Positions 40,859-49,550 are shown, counted from the stretch's first letter. The stretch: DNA of 61,789 bases from an uncultured Eubacteriales bacterium (GCA_902785105.1 CACZXF010000003.1:1-61789); one strand, 5' to 3'. Numbers and translations are program-made. Notes: generated by a model not told the origin, from the letters alone.

Positions 40859-42256
40859 TCACCTCCTGTTCGGTTTCGCGTCTCCGGCGGCGTGGGGGAT
40901 GCGAATGATCACCCGCGTCCCCTCGCCGACGGCGCTTTCGATGTCCAGCGTTCCGCCGCACAGCCTTTCCAGCCGCTCGCGCACGTTGGCGATGCCGATA
41001 TGCCCGCCTTCCGCCAGGGCCTTTGTCGTATCGAAGCCCTTGCCGTTGTCCCGGACCACGATCTCATGGCCGCCCGACACGCGCCGCGTGGTGACGGTAA
41101 CCACGCCTTCCTCGCGTATGCGCACCCCGTGCCGGATGGCGTTCTCCACCAGCGGCTGGATCGTCAGCGCCGGCAGCTTGAAATCCGCGTCCATGACATC
41201 AAAATCCACGCGGATATTGGGAAACATCGCCATCTCGATCTCCGCGTAGATGCGGGTGTGCTCGATCTCCTTTTCGACGGCTATCAGATTCGCGTCGTTC
41301 AGCGAATCCATGTTCTGGCGCAGATACCGGCTTAACTGCTCCACGACCCGGGGCGCCTTCTCCGGCTCCGTGGCGCACATGGCCTGGATGGTGGAGAGCG
41401 TATTGTACAGGAAGTGGGGCTGGATTTGGGAGATCATGATCTGGATCCGCTGCTCCGCCTGCAGGGCGTCCTCATGCTCCCGAACGAATTGCAGGTGCAG
41501 CCAGATGTAGTAAGCCACGCACCCGATCACCGCCGCGATGGTGAGGTAGGTGATGGGCTGGGGGAGCAAGCCCACATGGCCGTCCATCACGATTCCCCCG
41601 ACGATCAGCAAAAGCACCAGCACAGGCACCCATGTCTCCGTGCGCCTTTGGAGTTTGAATACGCGAAGGGTCTGAACGATCCAATAGGCCAGCAGGATCG
41701 CGCTGGTCCAGAGGCATATGTTGCTAAGCTGCCCGCCATGGTAGTGGTTATCCGGGCTGATCCAAAAACAGACGCGGGAAAACAGCGCCGTGGCGTTGAC
41801 TGCCGCGTTCACACCCGCCAGCGCCCACGCCCAGCCAAATCGCTTTCCCGGCTCGATGATGCGCAAAAACAGGATCAGCACCACGGGCCTGACGGCATAG
41901 CCGTAGATGGAGACCAGCGTCCGTGCCAGCCAGCGCACCTCGCCCTCCGCCAGCCGGTACTCAAAATAGTTCTGCGCCACCAGGCTGAACACCGCGATGA
42001 TAATAAGCCGCATGGTCTTTCTAAGATCAGCGTGGATGTAGCGGTCAATATTGACGATAAAAGCCAGCAGTGCCAATAATATCAGCGCGGGGAGAACGCC
42101 CAGGGTCTCCGTATAGTTCCAAGAAATGAACGTCTTGAGCCTGTCGGCGGATTCGGCACAGGCCGAAACAAGAAACATCACGCAAATCACAGTAATGCAT
42201 AACGCGGCTATCGCCTTCCCCGCATGGCTCGGATATGTACTCTTCATAGACTTCAT
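40859..42256 (-). CDS. LytS/YehU-type membrane sensor histidine kinase
   Basis: The 465-residue protein has seven or eight membrane segments in the first 250 residues and no large extracellular domain. A His_kinase (PF06580-type) phosphoacceptor region follows with QIQPHFLYNTL, then a HATPase domain with N-box PLVENAIRHGV and G1 box DNGKGF. Such kinases usually phosphorylate the regulator encoded next to them, here the SARP-like one. The signal might be a membrane-borne or small hydrophobic ligand, as no sensor fold is recognisable. Confidence 0.92.
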   Translation of the reverse strand: MKSMKSTYPSHAGKAIAALCITVICVMFLVSACAESADRLKTFISWNYTETLGVLPALILLALLAFIVNIDRYIHADLRKTMRLIIIAVFSLVAQNYFEYRLAEGEVRWLARTLVSIYGYAVRPVVLILFLRIIEPGKRFGWAWALAGVNAAVNATALFSRVCFWISPDNHYHGGQLSNICLWTSAILLAYWIVQTLRVFKLQRRTETWVPVLVLLLIVGGIVMDGHVGLLPQPITYLTIAAVIGCVAYYIWLHLQFVREHEDALQAEQRIQIMISQIQPHFLYNTLSTIQAMCATEPEKAPRVVEQLSRYLRQNMDSLNDANLIAVEKEIEHTRIYAEIEMAMFPNIRVDFDVMDADFKLPALTIQPLVENAIRHGVRIREEGVVTVTTRRVSGGHEIVVRDNGKGFDTTKALAEGGHIGIANVRERLERLCGGTLDIESAVGEGTRVIIRIPHAAGDAKPNRR

Positions 42257-42348
42257 TTAGGTGTTCTCCCGATTAACTTTGACAATTAGGTGCCAATCGA
42301 TTTTCACTTCTGCTCGTATTTTACCACAGACCATTTTTCGTTTCAACA

Positions 42349-42879
42349 GGTTGTCTATCCATAATACCGTGACATTATCTATCCATAATTCCGTGACAAC
42401 CGTGACAACCGTGACAACCTATACGATACCTCGGTAGCCTGTCACGGTTGTCTTATCATGGCCGTTCATCGGCCATGCTGTGAGCGAAGCGAACCAATGG
42501 AGCATTTGCTTGCAAATGCGGATTCGAGGGTATGGGGAGCGAAATCCCCATCAAGATTGCCAGTCAAGATAATTGCGAAAGCAATTTGTTTGACGTGGCG
42601 TATCTTGCTTTCGCAAAAGCGGAAGGTTGTCACGCTATACAGGCCTTCAGATAGCAATAAAGCCCTCCTTGAAGAGCCCGGAAAAACGTGACAACCATCT
42701 GCTTTATCCCATTTCCCGGTATAAACCCGTCCTATTTCCTGTCAGGCAGATAGTACTAAAAGTGATACTATGGAAGTACTACTCAGGGATGACTGTGATA
42801 CTACTGTTGCTGGCCTGCATGGACAGGTAGTACTACTCGTTTAGAGGTTCGTACTAAAATCAGTATCAGGGTGATACTA
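42349..42879. other. Iteron-rich non-coding region (candidate centromere or origin)
   Basis: Three exact tandem copies of GTGACAACC lie at 42393-42419. Further copies lie at 42688-42696 and, inverted, at 42625-42633, with a weaker inverted one at 42446. A 21-base unit with period 24 (TCTATCCATAAT then CCGTGACA) starts at 42354 and 42378. Hairpins follow (CATGGCCG/CGGCCATG, GCATTTG/CAAATGC, GCGAAAGCAA/TTGCTTTCGC). Right of these, GTGATACTA occurs three times (42762, 42795, 42871) and AGTACTACTC twice (42775, 42829). No credible gene is present between 42257 and 42876. Confidence 0.65.
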
Positions 42880-43329
42880 TATGCGCGCCAGGTTTTCCAC
42901 ATGAATCAGTCCTTTGTCTTCCCTGTGTCGGGCATATTCCACCAGCTTTCGCGTGTTGCCGATCCTGCCGGCGTCGTAGGCAATCAGATAATCGCAATGG
43001 CGAATCATGTATTGATTGGCTCGGACAATAGCAACTCTTCTTGGAGCGTGCTCCAGACCATCGGGATAGAGGGAACCGTCAAAGCCGGTTGGCAGTTCTA
43101 AGGGCTTGGTTGGATCGTAATATGGCAGCAGCAGCGTCAGCCTGATCTCAGGGTGGCGCTGTTTTGCTTCCATGATCGCCTGGGTTGCGAGGCTGTCAAA
43201 GCTGCCATACCGCCCGACGACGAATTCTGTTACGCCGTACTTGGCGATGTGTCGTTCCACTGCCTCCCGCAATTTGGGGAGGATTGAAGCTGGTGTGTCC
43301 CTATGTCCGATGAAAAAGCATATTGCCAT
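42877..43329 (-). CDS. SLOG-family protein (DUF1273/YpsA-like)
   Basis: The 150-residue Rossmann-like protein has the pattern IGHRDTP near the N-terminus, VVGRYGSFDSLATQAI in the middle and DYLIAYDAG near the end. SLOG proteins bind nucleotides or nucleotide-like ligands, and many sit in mobile elements or defence loci. It is divergent from an XRE regulator across a 126-base AT-rich gap. Its role here is unknown. Confidence 0.75.
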   Translation of the reverse strand: MAICFFIGHRDTPASILPKLREAVERHIAKYGVTEFVVGRYGSFDSLATQAIMEAKQRHPEIRLTLLLPYYDPTKPLELPTGFDGSLYPDGLEHAPRRVAIVRANQYMIRHCDYLIAYDAGRIGNTRKLVEYARHREDKGLIHVENLARI

Positions 43330-43384
43330 ATGAATCTCTCCGATAATCCAAGCCCATTTTCATCTCCATCAATAAGATATTATA

Positions 43385-43448
43385 TCTCCTATTATGAGAG
43401 ATTTCAAATCGTTTAATAGGAATTCTCATTTCTGTACAATATAGGAGA
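43385..43448. promoter_or_regulatory. Possible operator pair between SLOG and XRE genes
   Basis: TCTCCTAT (43385-43392) and its inverse ATAGGAGA (43441-43448) flank the presumed divergent promoters; the second also serves as the ribosome site of the XRE gene. This symmetry suggests autoregulation by the XRE protein. Confidence 0.3.
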
Positions 43449-43455
43449 ATACTTA

Positions 43456-43824
43456 TTGAACAGGTGCATGGATATGGCAGATCAAAAGGAACATTATGAG
43501 TTCGACTTTATGCCCATAGGTCAGGCAATCAAGAAAGCCCGCGAAGCCAAAGGGATGACCCGTGAACAGCTCGCCGGGATCATTGGCTATGCCCCTCGTC
43601 ATATCCAGGCCATCGAAAATGAAGGACAATACCCCAGCGTTGAACTGCTCGTACAGCTCGCTACGATGTTCGACATATCCTTGGATCAGTTTATCTTCCC
43701 GGAGCGCCCCGGTCACAAGAGCGATACACGAAGGCGTATCGACAGAATACTAGATACTCTGAATGAGCGTGATCTCATGGTCATAGAGGCCACGGCGAAC
43801 AGCCTCAAGTCTTCCTGTGAGTAG
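43456..43824 (+). CDS. XRE-family transcriptional regulator
   Basis: The 122-residue protein has a Cro/CI-type helix-turn-helix at about 22-76 (IGQAIKKAREAKGMTREQLAGIIGYAPRHIQAIEN). A TTG start at 43456 is favoured because TAGGAGA lies at the right distance; in-frame ATGs at 43468 and 43474 lack one. Together with the second XRE protein at 48934 it probably controls maintenance genes of the element. Confidence 0.85.
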   Translation: MNRCMDMADQKEHYEFDFMPIGQAIKKAREAKGMTREQLAGIIGYAPRHIQAIENEGQYPSVELLVQLATMFDISLDQFIFPERPGHKSDTRRRIDRILDTLNERDLMVIEATANSLKSSCE

Positions 43825-43962
43825 GGCTATTTCCATAATGAATACTTATCAACATCGCGTTTCTAAGCGCGATGTTTTATGTTCTCTCCCTCTTGACTTT
43901 TGACAATCGGGTCGCTACAATCGCTTTACCATGCTAATGCGCATATCAAAGGAGGGAAAATC

Positions 43963-44307
43963 ATGGAAATCACCTATACCCGCAAAGGCGACTATCTCTA
44001 TCCCAATCTCGCGCTCGACCCAGCAGATCAGGTGGATGTCGGAAAGTACGGACGGATGCGTCGGCGCTATCTGCGCGAGCATCGGGAAGCCATGTACTGG
44101 GGTATGTTCGTCGAAGGCAACCTAACGAAACATCTGCTGGAAATCAACGACTCCGCGCAGGCACAGGTGGATCTGCCCGTCAAGCAACTTCTTAAGCAGC
44201 ATCCCGCGCCAGACAGAGATGTGGACTTCCTCGCCTACGTCGGCCACATGAACAATCTGACCGCCATGGCAGAAGAAGCCGTACTCCGCGATTTGATCTA
44301 CGCCTGA
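43963..44307 (+). CDS. tnpV: TnpV-family protein
   Basis: This 114-residue product begins MEITYTRKGDYLYPNL and continues GKYGRMRRRYLREHREAMY, the recognisable TnpV pattern of Tn4451-type mobilisable transposons. The start at 43963 follows AAAGGAGGG. No large serine recombinase of that transposon family is near, so the gene has been captured by a different element. Its biochemical role is not established. Confidence 0.8.
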   Translation: MEITYTRKGDYLYPNLALDPADQVDVGKYGRMRRRYLREHREAMYWGMFVEGNLTKHLLEINDSAQAQVDLPVKQLLKQHPAPDRDVDFLAYVGHMNNLTAMAEEAVLRDLIYA

Positions 44308-44361
44308 TACCAAAAATAGACGAACCGGGGACGATGATTTCGCATCGTCCCCGGCATTTGC

Positions 44362-44766
44362 TTAGAATCCGCTCATGAAGTCGTCCGCGCTGCTCCAGTC
44401 TTCTTCTGGTTCTTCCTCCACAGGGTCTTCTGTCTGCACCGCTGCTGTTGCTGGAACCATAGCAGCAGGAGCCATCTGAAAGAGCCGCATCAACGATGCC
44501 ATGCTGCCTATCGGTGATTCTTCGATTGCCTGGCGAATCTTCTCCTCGATCCTTTGCAGGAAAGCATCTTCTCTTTCCTTCTCTGGATCAGCTTCAACAG
44601 CGGTCTGCTCATCATACCTGCCGCTGCATTGGTTTATCGCCGCAATGATCGCCTGCGTATAGGAGCCAAACCTGTTCCGGCCTTCGCCTTGCAGGTACTC
44701 CAGCGCACGGCGATCCTCCTCCCTGTCCAGGTTGAAGCGGATTGTCGTCACAAAGGTGTTGCTCAC
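44362..44766 (-). CDS. ParR-like centromere-binding adaptor
   Basis: The 134-residue protein has an N-terminal ribbon-helix-helix-like stretch (TFVTTIRFNLDREEDRRALEYLQG), then an acidic, flexible C-terminus. It begins 4 bases inside the end of the actin-like gene (ATGA overlap). That order and spacing are typical of parM-parR operons, where ParR binds direct repeats and couples them to the filament. Confidence 0.7.
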   Translation of the reverse strand: MSNTFVTTIRFNLDREEDRRALEYLQGEGRNRFGSYTQAIIAAINQCSGRYDEQTAVEADPEKEREDAFLQRIEEKIRQAIEESPIGSMASLMRLFQMAPAAMVPATAAVQTEDPVEEEPEEDWSSADDFMSGF

Positions 44767-45722
44767 GCCTGGCCACCCGCTTTGAGCTTTGCCTTCTCCA
44801 GATCGTGGCGTGCCCAGGCCTCGTAGCCAATCGCCGTGGCGTGGATGTCCTCGTTGAACGTCACCCTGTCGGGATCGAACTCACCAAAGTTCTTGATGAG
44901 GCACGCACCACCGCCCATGACATACAACCGCATGATCTCCGGGTTGTAGTCATGATCCCGGAGCCTGCGCATGATGCCCTCTGTGTAGGTAGTCGCGCTG
45001 TCCACGATCACATCCTGGATGCGCTGGCTGATGTCGGCTTTCTTGAAGCGCAGCACCTGCTCGATGACCGGCTCGTCCAGCTTCACATGGCACTTCTGCA
45101 TCAGGTTTTCCCGAATGGCGATCATGCATTGGCGAGTGCCGTACTGCTCTGTGTAGCAGTCCTTGAGCATAGCCTTCCCATCGTTGATCCGCATCACGTT
45201 CATGGTGCCGTTGCCGATGTCGCACAGCATGTTCAGGCCCTGGAACCGCGTGGCGACGCTCGCCACTGCTGCGAAGCCCTGGGGGTACACGCTCGCGCCG
45301 GCGAACTCCACATGGTAGTCTGTGCCCTTGTAGTTGAAGTCCGCCGCTTCGTTCTGGAGCAGGTAGGCCTTGAAGTCGTCCCGCTGCTCCATCACCCAGG
45401 TCAGCGGAAGGCCCACCGCGAGATAAACCCTCGCTGAGGTGCGATTCTGGAGATACAACTCCCTGGCGATGGCCGCCAGCGTCAGAATGTAGTAGTCAGG
45501 ATCGCTCATCTTATCGGGCACGAACTCCTTGTGCTCCTCGCCGATGACATAATACTTGCCGTTGTAGACGAGTAAATCACTGGTGAGGATAGGCTTCTTG
45601 TCGCAGGCAGTCACGCCGGTGCGGAAGCAGCAGTGGGCGGTCTTGATGTTGCCAAAGCCGTGATCGACGGCGATGACGGTGAAATCGTTTTTCTTGATGA
45701 TGGTGTTCATAATGTTGTTCAT
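44763..45722 (-). CDS. ParM-like actin homologue for plasmid segregation
   Basis: The 319-residue product starts at ATG 45722 behind AGAGAGG. Actin-fold nucleotide motifs are visible: phosphate 1 AVDHGFGNIKTAH, phosphate 2 LCDIGNGTMNVM, and adenosine YVMGGGACLI. Such proteins polymerise with ATP and push plasmid copies apart. In an integrated element this implies that the element spends time as a low-copy circle. Tandem 9-bp repeats 80 bases upstream are a likely parC. Confidence 0.85.
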   Translation of the reverse strand: MNNIMNTIIKKNDFTVIAVDHGFGNIKTAHCCFRTGVTACDKKPILTSDLLVYNGKYYVIGEEHKEFVPDKMSDPDYYILTLAAIARELYLQNRTSARVYLAVGLPLTWVMEQRDDFKAYLLQNEAADFNYKGTDYHVEFAGASVYPQGFAAVASVATRFQGLNMLCDIGNGTMNVMRINDGKAMLKDCYTEQYGTRQCMIAIRENLMQKCHVKLDEPVIEQVLRFKKADISQRIQDVIVDSATTYTEGIMRRLRDHDYNPEIMRLYVMGGGACLIKNFGEFDPDRVTFNEDIHATAIGYEAWARHDLEKAKLKAGGQA

Positions 45723-45802
45723 AAATCCTCTCTTTCTGCCCTGTGGGCGGTAAAAATGTAATGGAATTGAGTTTGTGACGGCCTGCATGATAGGTATTTA
45801 CA

Positions 45803-45829
45803 GGTCGTCACGGTTGTCATGGTTGTCAC
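45803..45829. repeat. Iterons upstream of parM (candidate parC)
   Basis: GGTCGTCAC, GGTTGTCAT and GGTTGTCAC stand in tandem; the consensus GGTTGTCAC is the reverse complement of the GTGACAACC iterons at 42393-42419. They overlap the last codons of the RepA-type gene and precede parM, the usual place of a ParR-binding centromere. Confidence 0.65.
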
Positions 45830-46968
45830 GCCGGAACGGGCTTTCGTTCATCGTTTGGACGCTCAAGCGTCAGCTTCACACCTCGCCCTTTGTGGGAACG
45901 ATAGCGTTCATAGCGGATGTGGTAATCTGTTTTCAGCTGGTCGGCACAGACATTCAGTCTCATCGCCAACGAGATCGGGCTGGCGCTATACTGTATCTGC
46001 TTCGCAAGGGCTGTCACCGAACCTTCCCACTTGGGATTGTCCTCGGAGACAACTTTCGCCACTTCCTCCAGCAGCGGATCGGGCTCCTCCTCCCACAGCT
46101 CCGTTTCGGTGCTTTCCAGCTCCCACAACAAGGTCTTGGTGTCCCTCACAAGATGAAGCCGCTGATCCTGCTGGTCGCGTCCGGCGATGTCCAGCATGGC
46201 ATCGTTGGCAGTGCGCTTCGCCTTCGTCAGCAGGAACGCACCGTCCGCCGCGCCCAGCAAGCCGTTGGTGCCGGAGATGGTATCAAACCTATCCTCTGAC
46301 TGCTGTTTCCGGGTGTGGTGAACAATCATCAGGCATAGGTTCCGGCTATCTGTAAAATGCTTGAGCTGGCAGATGTCCTGATAGTCGCTGGAGTAGGTGT
46401 GGCCGTCACTGCTGCCGCGCACCTTTTGCAGGGTGTCCACGATGATGAGCCGCGTGTCAGGATGGTCTTCTACGAAACCTTCTAATAGGTCGATCAGGCC
46501 GTCGCCGAGGCTCGGTGCTTCGATGCCGAAGTATAAGTTCTTCGCCGTCTCCACGCCGAACATCTTGTAGAGCCGCTTCTGGAGGCGACCGTAATCGTCC
46601 TCCAACGCCAGATACAACACCGAACCTCGCTGCACCGGGAAGCCCCACATATCGGTGCCTGTACTGACGTGATACGCCAGCTGGGCCATGAGGAAACTCT
46701 TGCCCAGCTTCGGCGCACCTGCAAGGATGTACGTCCCCGGATACAGCAAACCGCCGATGATCGGCGGCCTGCTGGTGTACACCTGGTCGTAAAGATCGGT
46801 CATAGAGATAGTTTTCAGTTTGTTCTTCTCGCCCTTTACCGAATTAACGGTTTGGGTATTGACATCGCCAGCGCTATCGGCTATACTGGCATTGTGATTG
46901 GTGATTGGCTGCTCTCCCTCTGCTGCAACAGACGGATTCAGAGCAGTCCTTTCCTTTTCATGGATCAT
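45826..46968 (-). CDS. RepA-type replicative ATPase/helicase (AAA_25)
   Basis: The 380-residue protein has a RecA-like core with Walker A GAPKLGKS (about 88-95), Walker B RLIIVDTLQKV, and IVHHTRKQ, as in RSF1010-like RepA and related primase/helicase proteins of plasmids and integrated elements. The C-terminal 100 residues look like a winged-helix DNA-binding part. It starts inside the end of the RHH gene behind AAGGAGGAA. It supports autonomous replication of the excised element. Confidence 0.85.
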   Translation of the reverse strand: MIHEKERTALNPSVAAEGEQPITNHNASIADSAGDVNTQTVNSVKGEKNKLKTISMTDLYDQVYTSRPPIIGGLLYPGTYILAGAPKLGKSFLMAQLAYHVSTGTDMWGFPVQRGSVLYLALEDDYGRLQKRLYKMFGVETAKNLYFGIEAPSLGDGLIDLLEGFVEDHPDTRLIIVDTLQKVRGSSDGHTYSSDYQDICQLKHFTDSRNLCLMIVHHTRKQQSEDRFDTISGTNGLLGAADGAFLLTKAKRTANDAMLDIAGRDQQDQRLHLVRDTKTLLWELESTETELWEEEPDPLLEEVAKVVSEDNPKWEGSVTALAKQIQYSASPISLAMRLNVCADQLKTDYHIRYERYRSHKGRGVKLTLERPNDERKPVPA

Positions 46969-47311
46969 TCAATTCCTCCTTGTCTTGGTTTGTTTCTTCC
47001 ATCATGCCCCGCATGATTGAGGTGATTTGCTCGACCCTATCAAGCAGTTCGTCGTCGATGAAGCGTTCCGCGCTGATATGCTGGAGATCATCGCAGATCG
47101 CCTCCATCTGAATCCGCAGCCCCTTGTAGACGCGAGGGTTGCCATTCACGATTACCTCACGCTGCAAGGCTCGCTGGATCAGGTAGTCCTGCTTGGGCAG
47201 GCCGGACATCTGGACGAAAGCGTCCAGTTGATTCGCCTCCTCCGGAGACATCCGAAACGCCACCGTCTTGCTGCGCCAACGGTTGTGATTGTCCATCGTT
47301 TTCGCCGTCAT
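46958..47311 (-). CDS. Ribbon-helix-helix protein, MobC-like
   Basis: The product of about 117 residues contains RSKTVAFRMSPEEANQLDAFVQMSGLPKQDYLIQR, the pattern of MobC-type relaxosome accessory proteins. ATG 47311 has GGAGG nine bases ahead; a TTG at 47317 is possible. No relaxase is encoded in the window, so it might recruit the nickase of another element to oriT, or act as a copy or partition regulator. Confidence 0.7.
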   Translation of the reverse strand: MTAKTMDNHNRWRSKTVAFRMSPEEANQLDAFVQMSGLPKQDYLIQRALQREVIVNGNPRVYKGLRIQMEAICDDLQHISAERFIDDELLDRVEQITSIMRGMMEETNQDKEELNDP

Positions 47312-47313
47312 GG

Positions 47314-48396
47314 TCAAAAGCCTCCTTCCGCGCGCTTCATTTCCAGCCGCTGTACCATGTCCTTCTGCCGGGTCGGGAACAGATGCGCATAACGGTAAGT
47401 AATGTCGATGCTCTCATGTCCAACCCTCTCCGCAATCGCTACCGCCGAGAAGCCCATGTCGATCAACAGGCTGATGTGACTGTGGCGCAGGTCATGAATC
47501 CGAATCCGCTTCACGCCCGCCGCCTTCGCGCCGCGATCCATCTCATGGTGAAGATAGCTCTTGGACATATCGAAGATTCGATCGTCCGGTTTCACGCCGT
47601 AGAGGCTTTTCAGATAATCCCGGATCTCGTCCACCAGAAACGACGGCATCTCCACCACCCGAATGCTCTTCGGTGTCTTGGGATCGGTGATGACATCCCG
47701 CCCTTTGAGCCGCTGATACGACTTGGTGATGGACAGCGTGCCCTTCTCCAGATCGAAGTCTGCGGGCGTGAGCGCCAGCAACTCGCCCTCCCGGATGCCG
47801 CACCAATACAGCACCTCGAAGGCGTAGAAGGAGCGGGGCTTGTCCATCATCGCGGTAGCGAACTTCGCGTACTCTTCCCGCGTCCAGAACAGCATCTCCT
47901 GACGTTTCTCCGAACCCATGTTGCCCGCCGTCTGCGCCGGATTGGCGCGCAGGTTGTAGTACTTCACCGCGTGGTTGAAGATGGCACTCAGCTGGTTGTG
48001 CACGGTCTTCAGATAGGTGGAAGAGTACGGCTTGCCCTTGTCGTCCTTCGCGCTCATCAGCTCGTTCTGCCAGGCGATCACGTCGCGCGCCTGAATCTCG
48101 CTCAGCTTCCTGTCTTTGAAGTAGGGCAGAATCTTCGTGTTGATGATGTGCTCCTTCGTCAGCCAGGTGTTCTCCCGCAGCCTGTCCTTGCGGTCAGCGA
48201 TGTATTGCTCTACAAACTTGTCGAACCGCATATCGGTGTCCGCTGCCCGTTGGAGCAGGAACTGCCGTTCCCAGTCCTGTGCCGCTTTCTTGGTCTCGAA
48301 GCCGCGCTTCATCTTCTTTTTGCGCTCGCCGTTCCAGTCCTCGAAATAGAAAGCGCAGTACCAGTTGTTCCTTGTTTCGTCCTTGTAGGCCGGCAT
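47314..48396 (-). CDS. Tyrosine recombinase (site-specific integrase)
   Basis: The 360-residue protein has an N-terminal AP2-like arm-binding domain (WYCAFYFEDWNGERKKKMKRGF), a SAM-like core-binding domain (about 60-160) and a catalytic domain. The active-site residues are visible: Arg in CGIREGELL, His/Arg in HDLRHSH, His in VGHES and Tyr in TYRYAHLF. It lies 1.2 kb from the 3' end of guaA, with only small regulators between, consistent with integration there. The start codon directly follows the excisionase stop. Confidence 0.95.
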   Translation of the reverse strand: MPAYKDETRNNWYCAFYFEDWNGERKKKMKRGFETKKAAQDWERQFLLQRAADTDMRFDKFVEQYIADRKDRLRENTWLTKEHIINTKILPYFKDRKLSEIQARDVIAWQNELMSAKDDKGKPYSSTYLKTVHNQLSAIFNHAVKYYNLRANPAQTAGNMGSEKRQEMLFWTREEYAKFATAMMDKPRSFYAFEVLYWCGIREGELLALTPADFDLEKGTLSITKSYQRLKGRDVITDPKTPKSIRVVEMPSFLVDEIRDYLKSLYGVKPDDRIFDMSKSYLHHEMDRGAKAAGVKRIRIHDLRHSHISLLIDMGFSAVAIAERVGHESIDITYRYAHLFPTRQKDMVQRLEMKRAEGGF

Positions 48397-48594
48397 TTAA
48401 TCATCTCCCTTCTTGTCAGCCAGTCCATACATATGTTCCTTGTAATACTGTCGGCTCACACGCCCATTGACCGTCGCGTAGCCCTTGGCGCGAAGCTCCT
48501 CGTTCCACTGGCGAATCATCTTGTAGGCTTTCGCCTTGGAGATCTCCAGCTCCTGAGCCAACTCCTCTGCCCGGATGAAAACCGCATTTGACAT
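48397..48594 (-). CDS. Excisionase-like small helix-turn-helix protein
   Basis: The 65-residue protein contains FIRAEELAQELEISKAKAYKMIRQWNEELRAKGY, an HTH_17/MerR-like fold typical of Xis proteins. Its stop codon touches the integrase start, so both are made together. It probably biases the integrase towards excision. Confidence 0.8.
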   Translation of the reverse strand: MSNAVFIRAEELAQELEISKAKAYKMIRQWNEELRAKGYATVNGRVSRQYYKEHMYGLADKKGDD

Positions 48595-48863
48595 TTACAC
48601 ACCCCCTTTCCTTTGAATAATGCTTGCCGTTCTCCCTGTACCGGTTCCCGGCGGGTGTGCCCTGTGCGGCTCCTTTCCCGTTCCCTTGTGAGGCGCTCGC
48701 TCCTTTCCAGAAGGTCGTCGCGGTTTGTTCCAGTACAGACGGTCATTTTGTTTAGACTTATCTTTATTTGTATAAGTCATGTATATCTTACTACCTTTCT
48801 CTCTAAAAAGCAAGCGATTTTGCTATTGATTTCACAATTTAATAAACAATTAAATTTATGTTC

Positions 48864-48892
48864 TTGTTTTTCACTTATCGCTGTGCTATACT
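48864..48892 (+). promoter_or_regulatory. Promoter of the second XRE gene
   Basis: TTGTTT (48864-48869) and TATACT (48887-48892) are 17 bases apart, 41 bases before the ATG. The 339-base gap 48595-48933 between excisionase and this gene is AT-rich and presumably holds the divergent int/xis promoter as well; nothing else was seen in it. Confidence 0.65.
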
Positions 48893-48933
48893 GTCTTTAA
48901 TGATCGCAAGGAATTATCAAGGAGGTCATCCCC

Positions 48934-49440
48934 ATGGCATTTGGAAAGCGCATCAAGCTATTCCGCACCCTACGCGGCATGAAGCAACGACAGGTCGGCG
49001 AAATCCTCGGCTTCAACGGCGCGGCCACGGAAGTCCGCATGGCACAGTATGAGGCGGAAGCCCGCGAGCCGAAAGCAGCGCTCGTGGAGCAGATGGCCCA
49101 AATCTTCAAGGTCAACCCGAAGGCAATTACTGTGCCGGAGATCGACACCTATGACGGCCTTATGCACACCTTCTTCGCGCTGGAGGATATGTATGGTCTC
49201 AAGATCGCGGAGATCGACGGCGAGCTGTGCTTGCACCTCGACCGCACGCTCAACCCCGACATGAACCTGCTCGATCTCCTTGAGCTCTGGCACAAGCAGT
49301 CCATGCGCCTCGCCAACGGGATGATCACCAGGCAGGACTACGACGAGTGGCGCTACAACTACCCCGCCAGCCAGGCCGCATTGGAGCAGGCGGCCCGCGA
49401 CAAGCGGCGCAAGAATAAATCGAGCAATAGTGACGAGTGA
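48934..49440 (+). CDS. XRE-family regulator of the integrated element
   Basis: The 168-residue protein has an N-terminal helix-turn-helix (FGKRIKLFRTLRGMKQRQVGEILGF...VRMAQYEA) and a longer, mostly helical C-terminal region. It starts behind AAGGAGG and is divergent from the xis-int genes, the usual position for a repressor of excision. A hairpin terminator follows it. Confidence 0.88.
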   Translation: MAFGKRIKLFRTLRGMKQRQVGEILGFNGAATEVRMAQYEAEAREPKAALVEQMAQIFKVNPKAITVPEIDTYDGLMHTFFALEDMYGLKIAEIDGELCLHLDRTLNPDMNLLDLLELWHKQSMRLANGMITRQDYDEWRYNYPASQAALEQAARDKRRKNKSSNSDE

Positions 49441-49472
49441 GCATCCTACAAACCTCCTGAAACATATAAAAA

Positions 49473-49515
49473 GTCCTCTGGAAAACATCTTGTCGTTTTC
49501 CAGAGGACAACTTTT
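49473..49515 (+). terminator. Terminator after the XRE gene
   Basis: A perfect 14-bp stem (49473-49486 with 49495-49508) with an 8-base loop is followed by AACTTTTG. It closes the element's rightmost gene. Confidence 0.75.
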
Positions 49516-49550
49516 GTATTATCCTACAGAATAATGAGAATCCGGAAAAT

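Noticed and set aside
42458-42691. A 77-codon frame in the iteron region
   Set aside because: No ribosome site or family resemblance, and it overlaps hairpins and iterons; better seen as non-coding.
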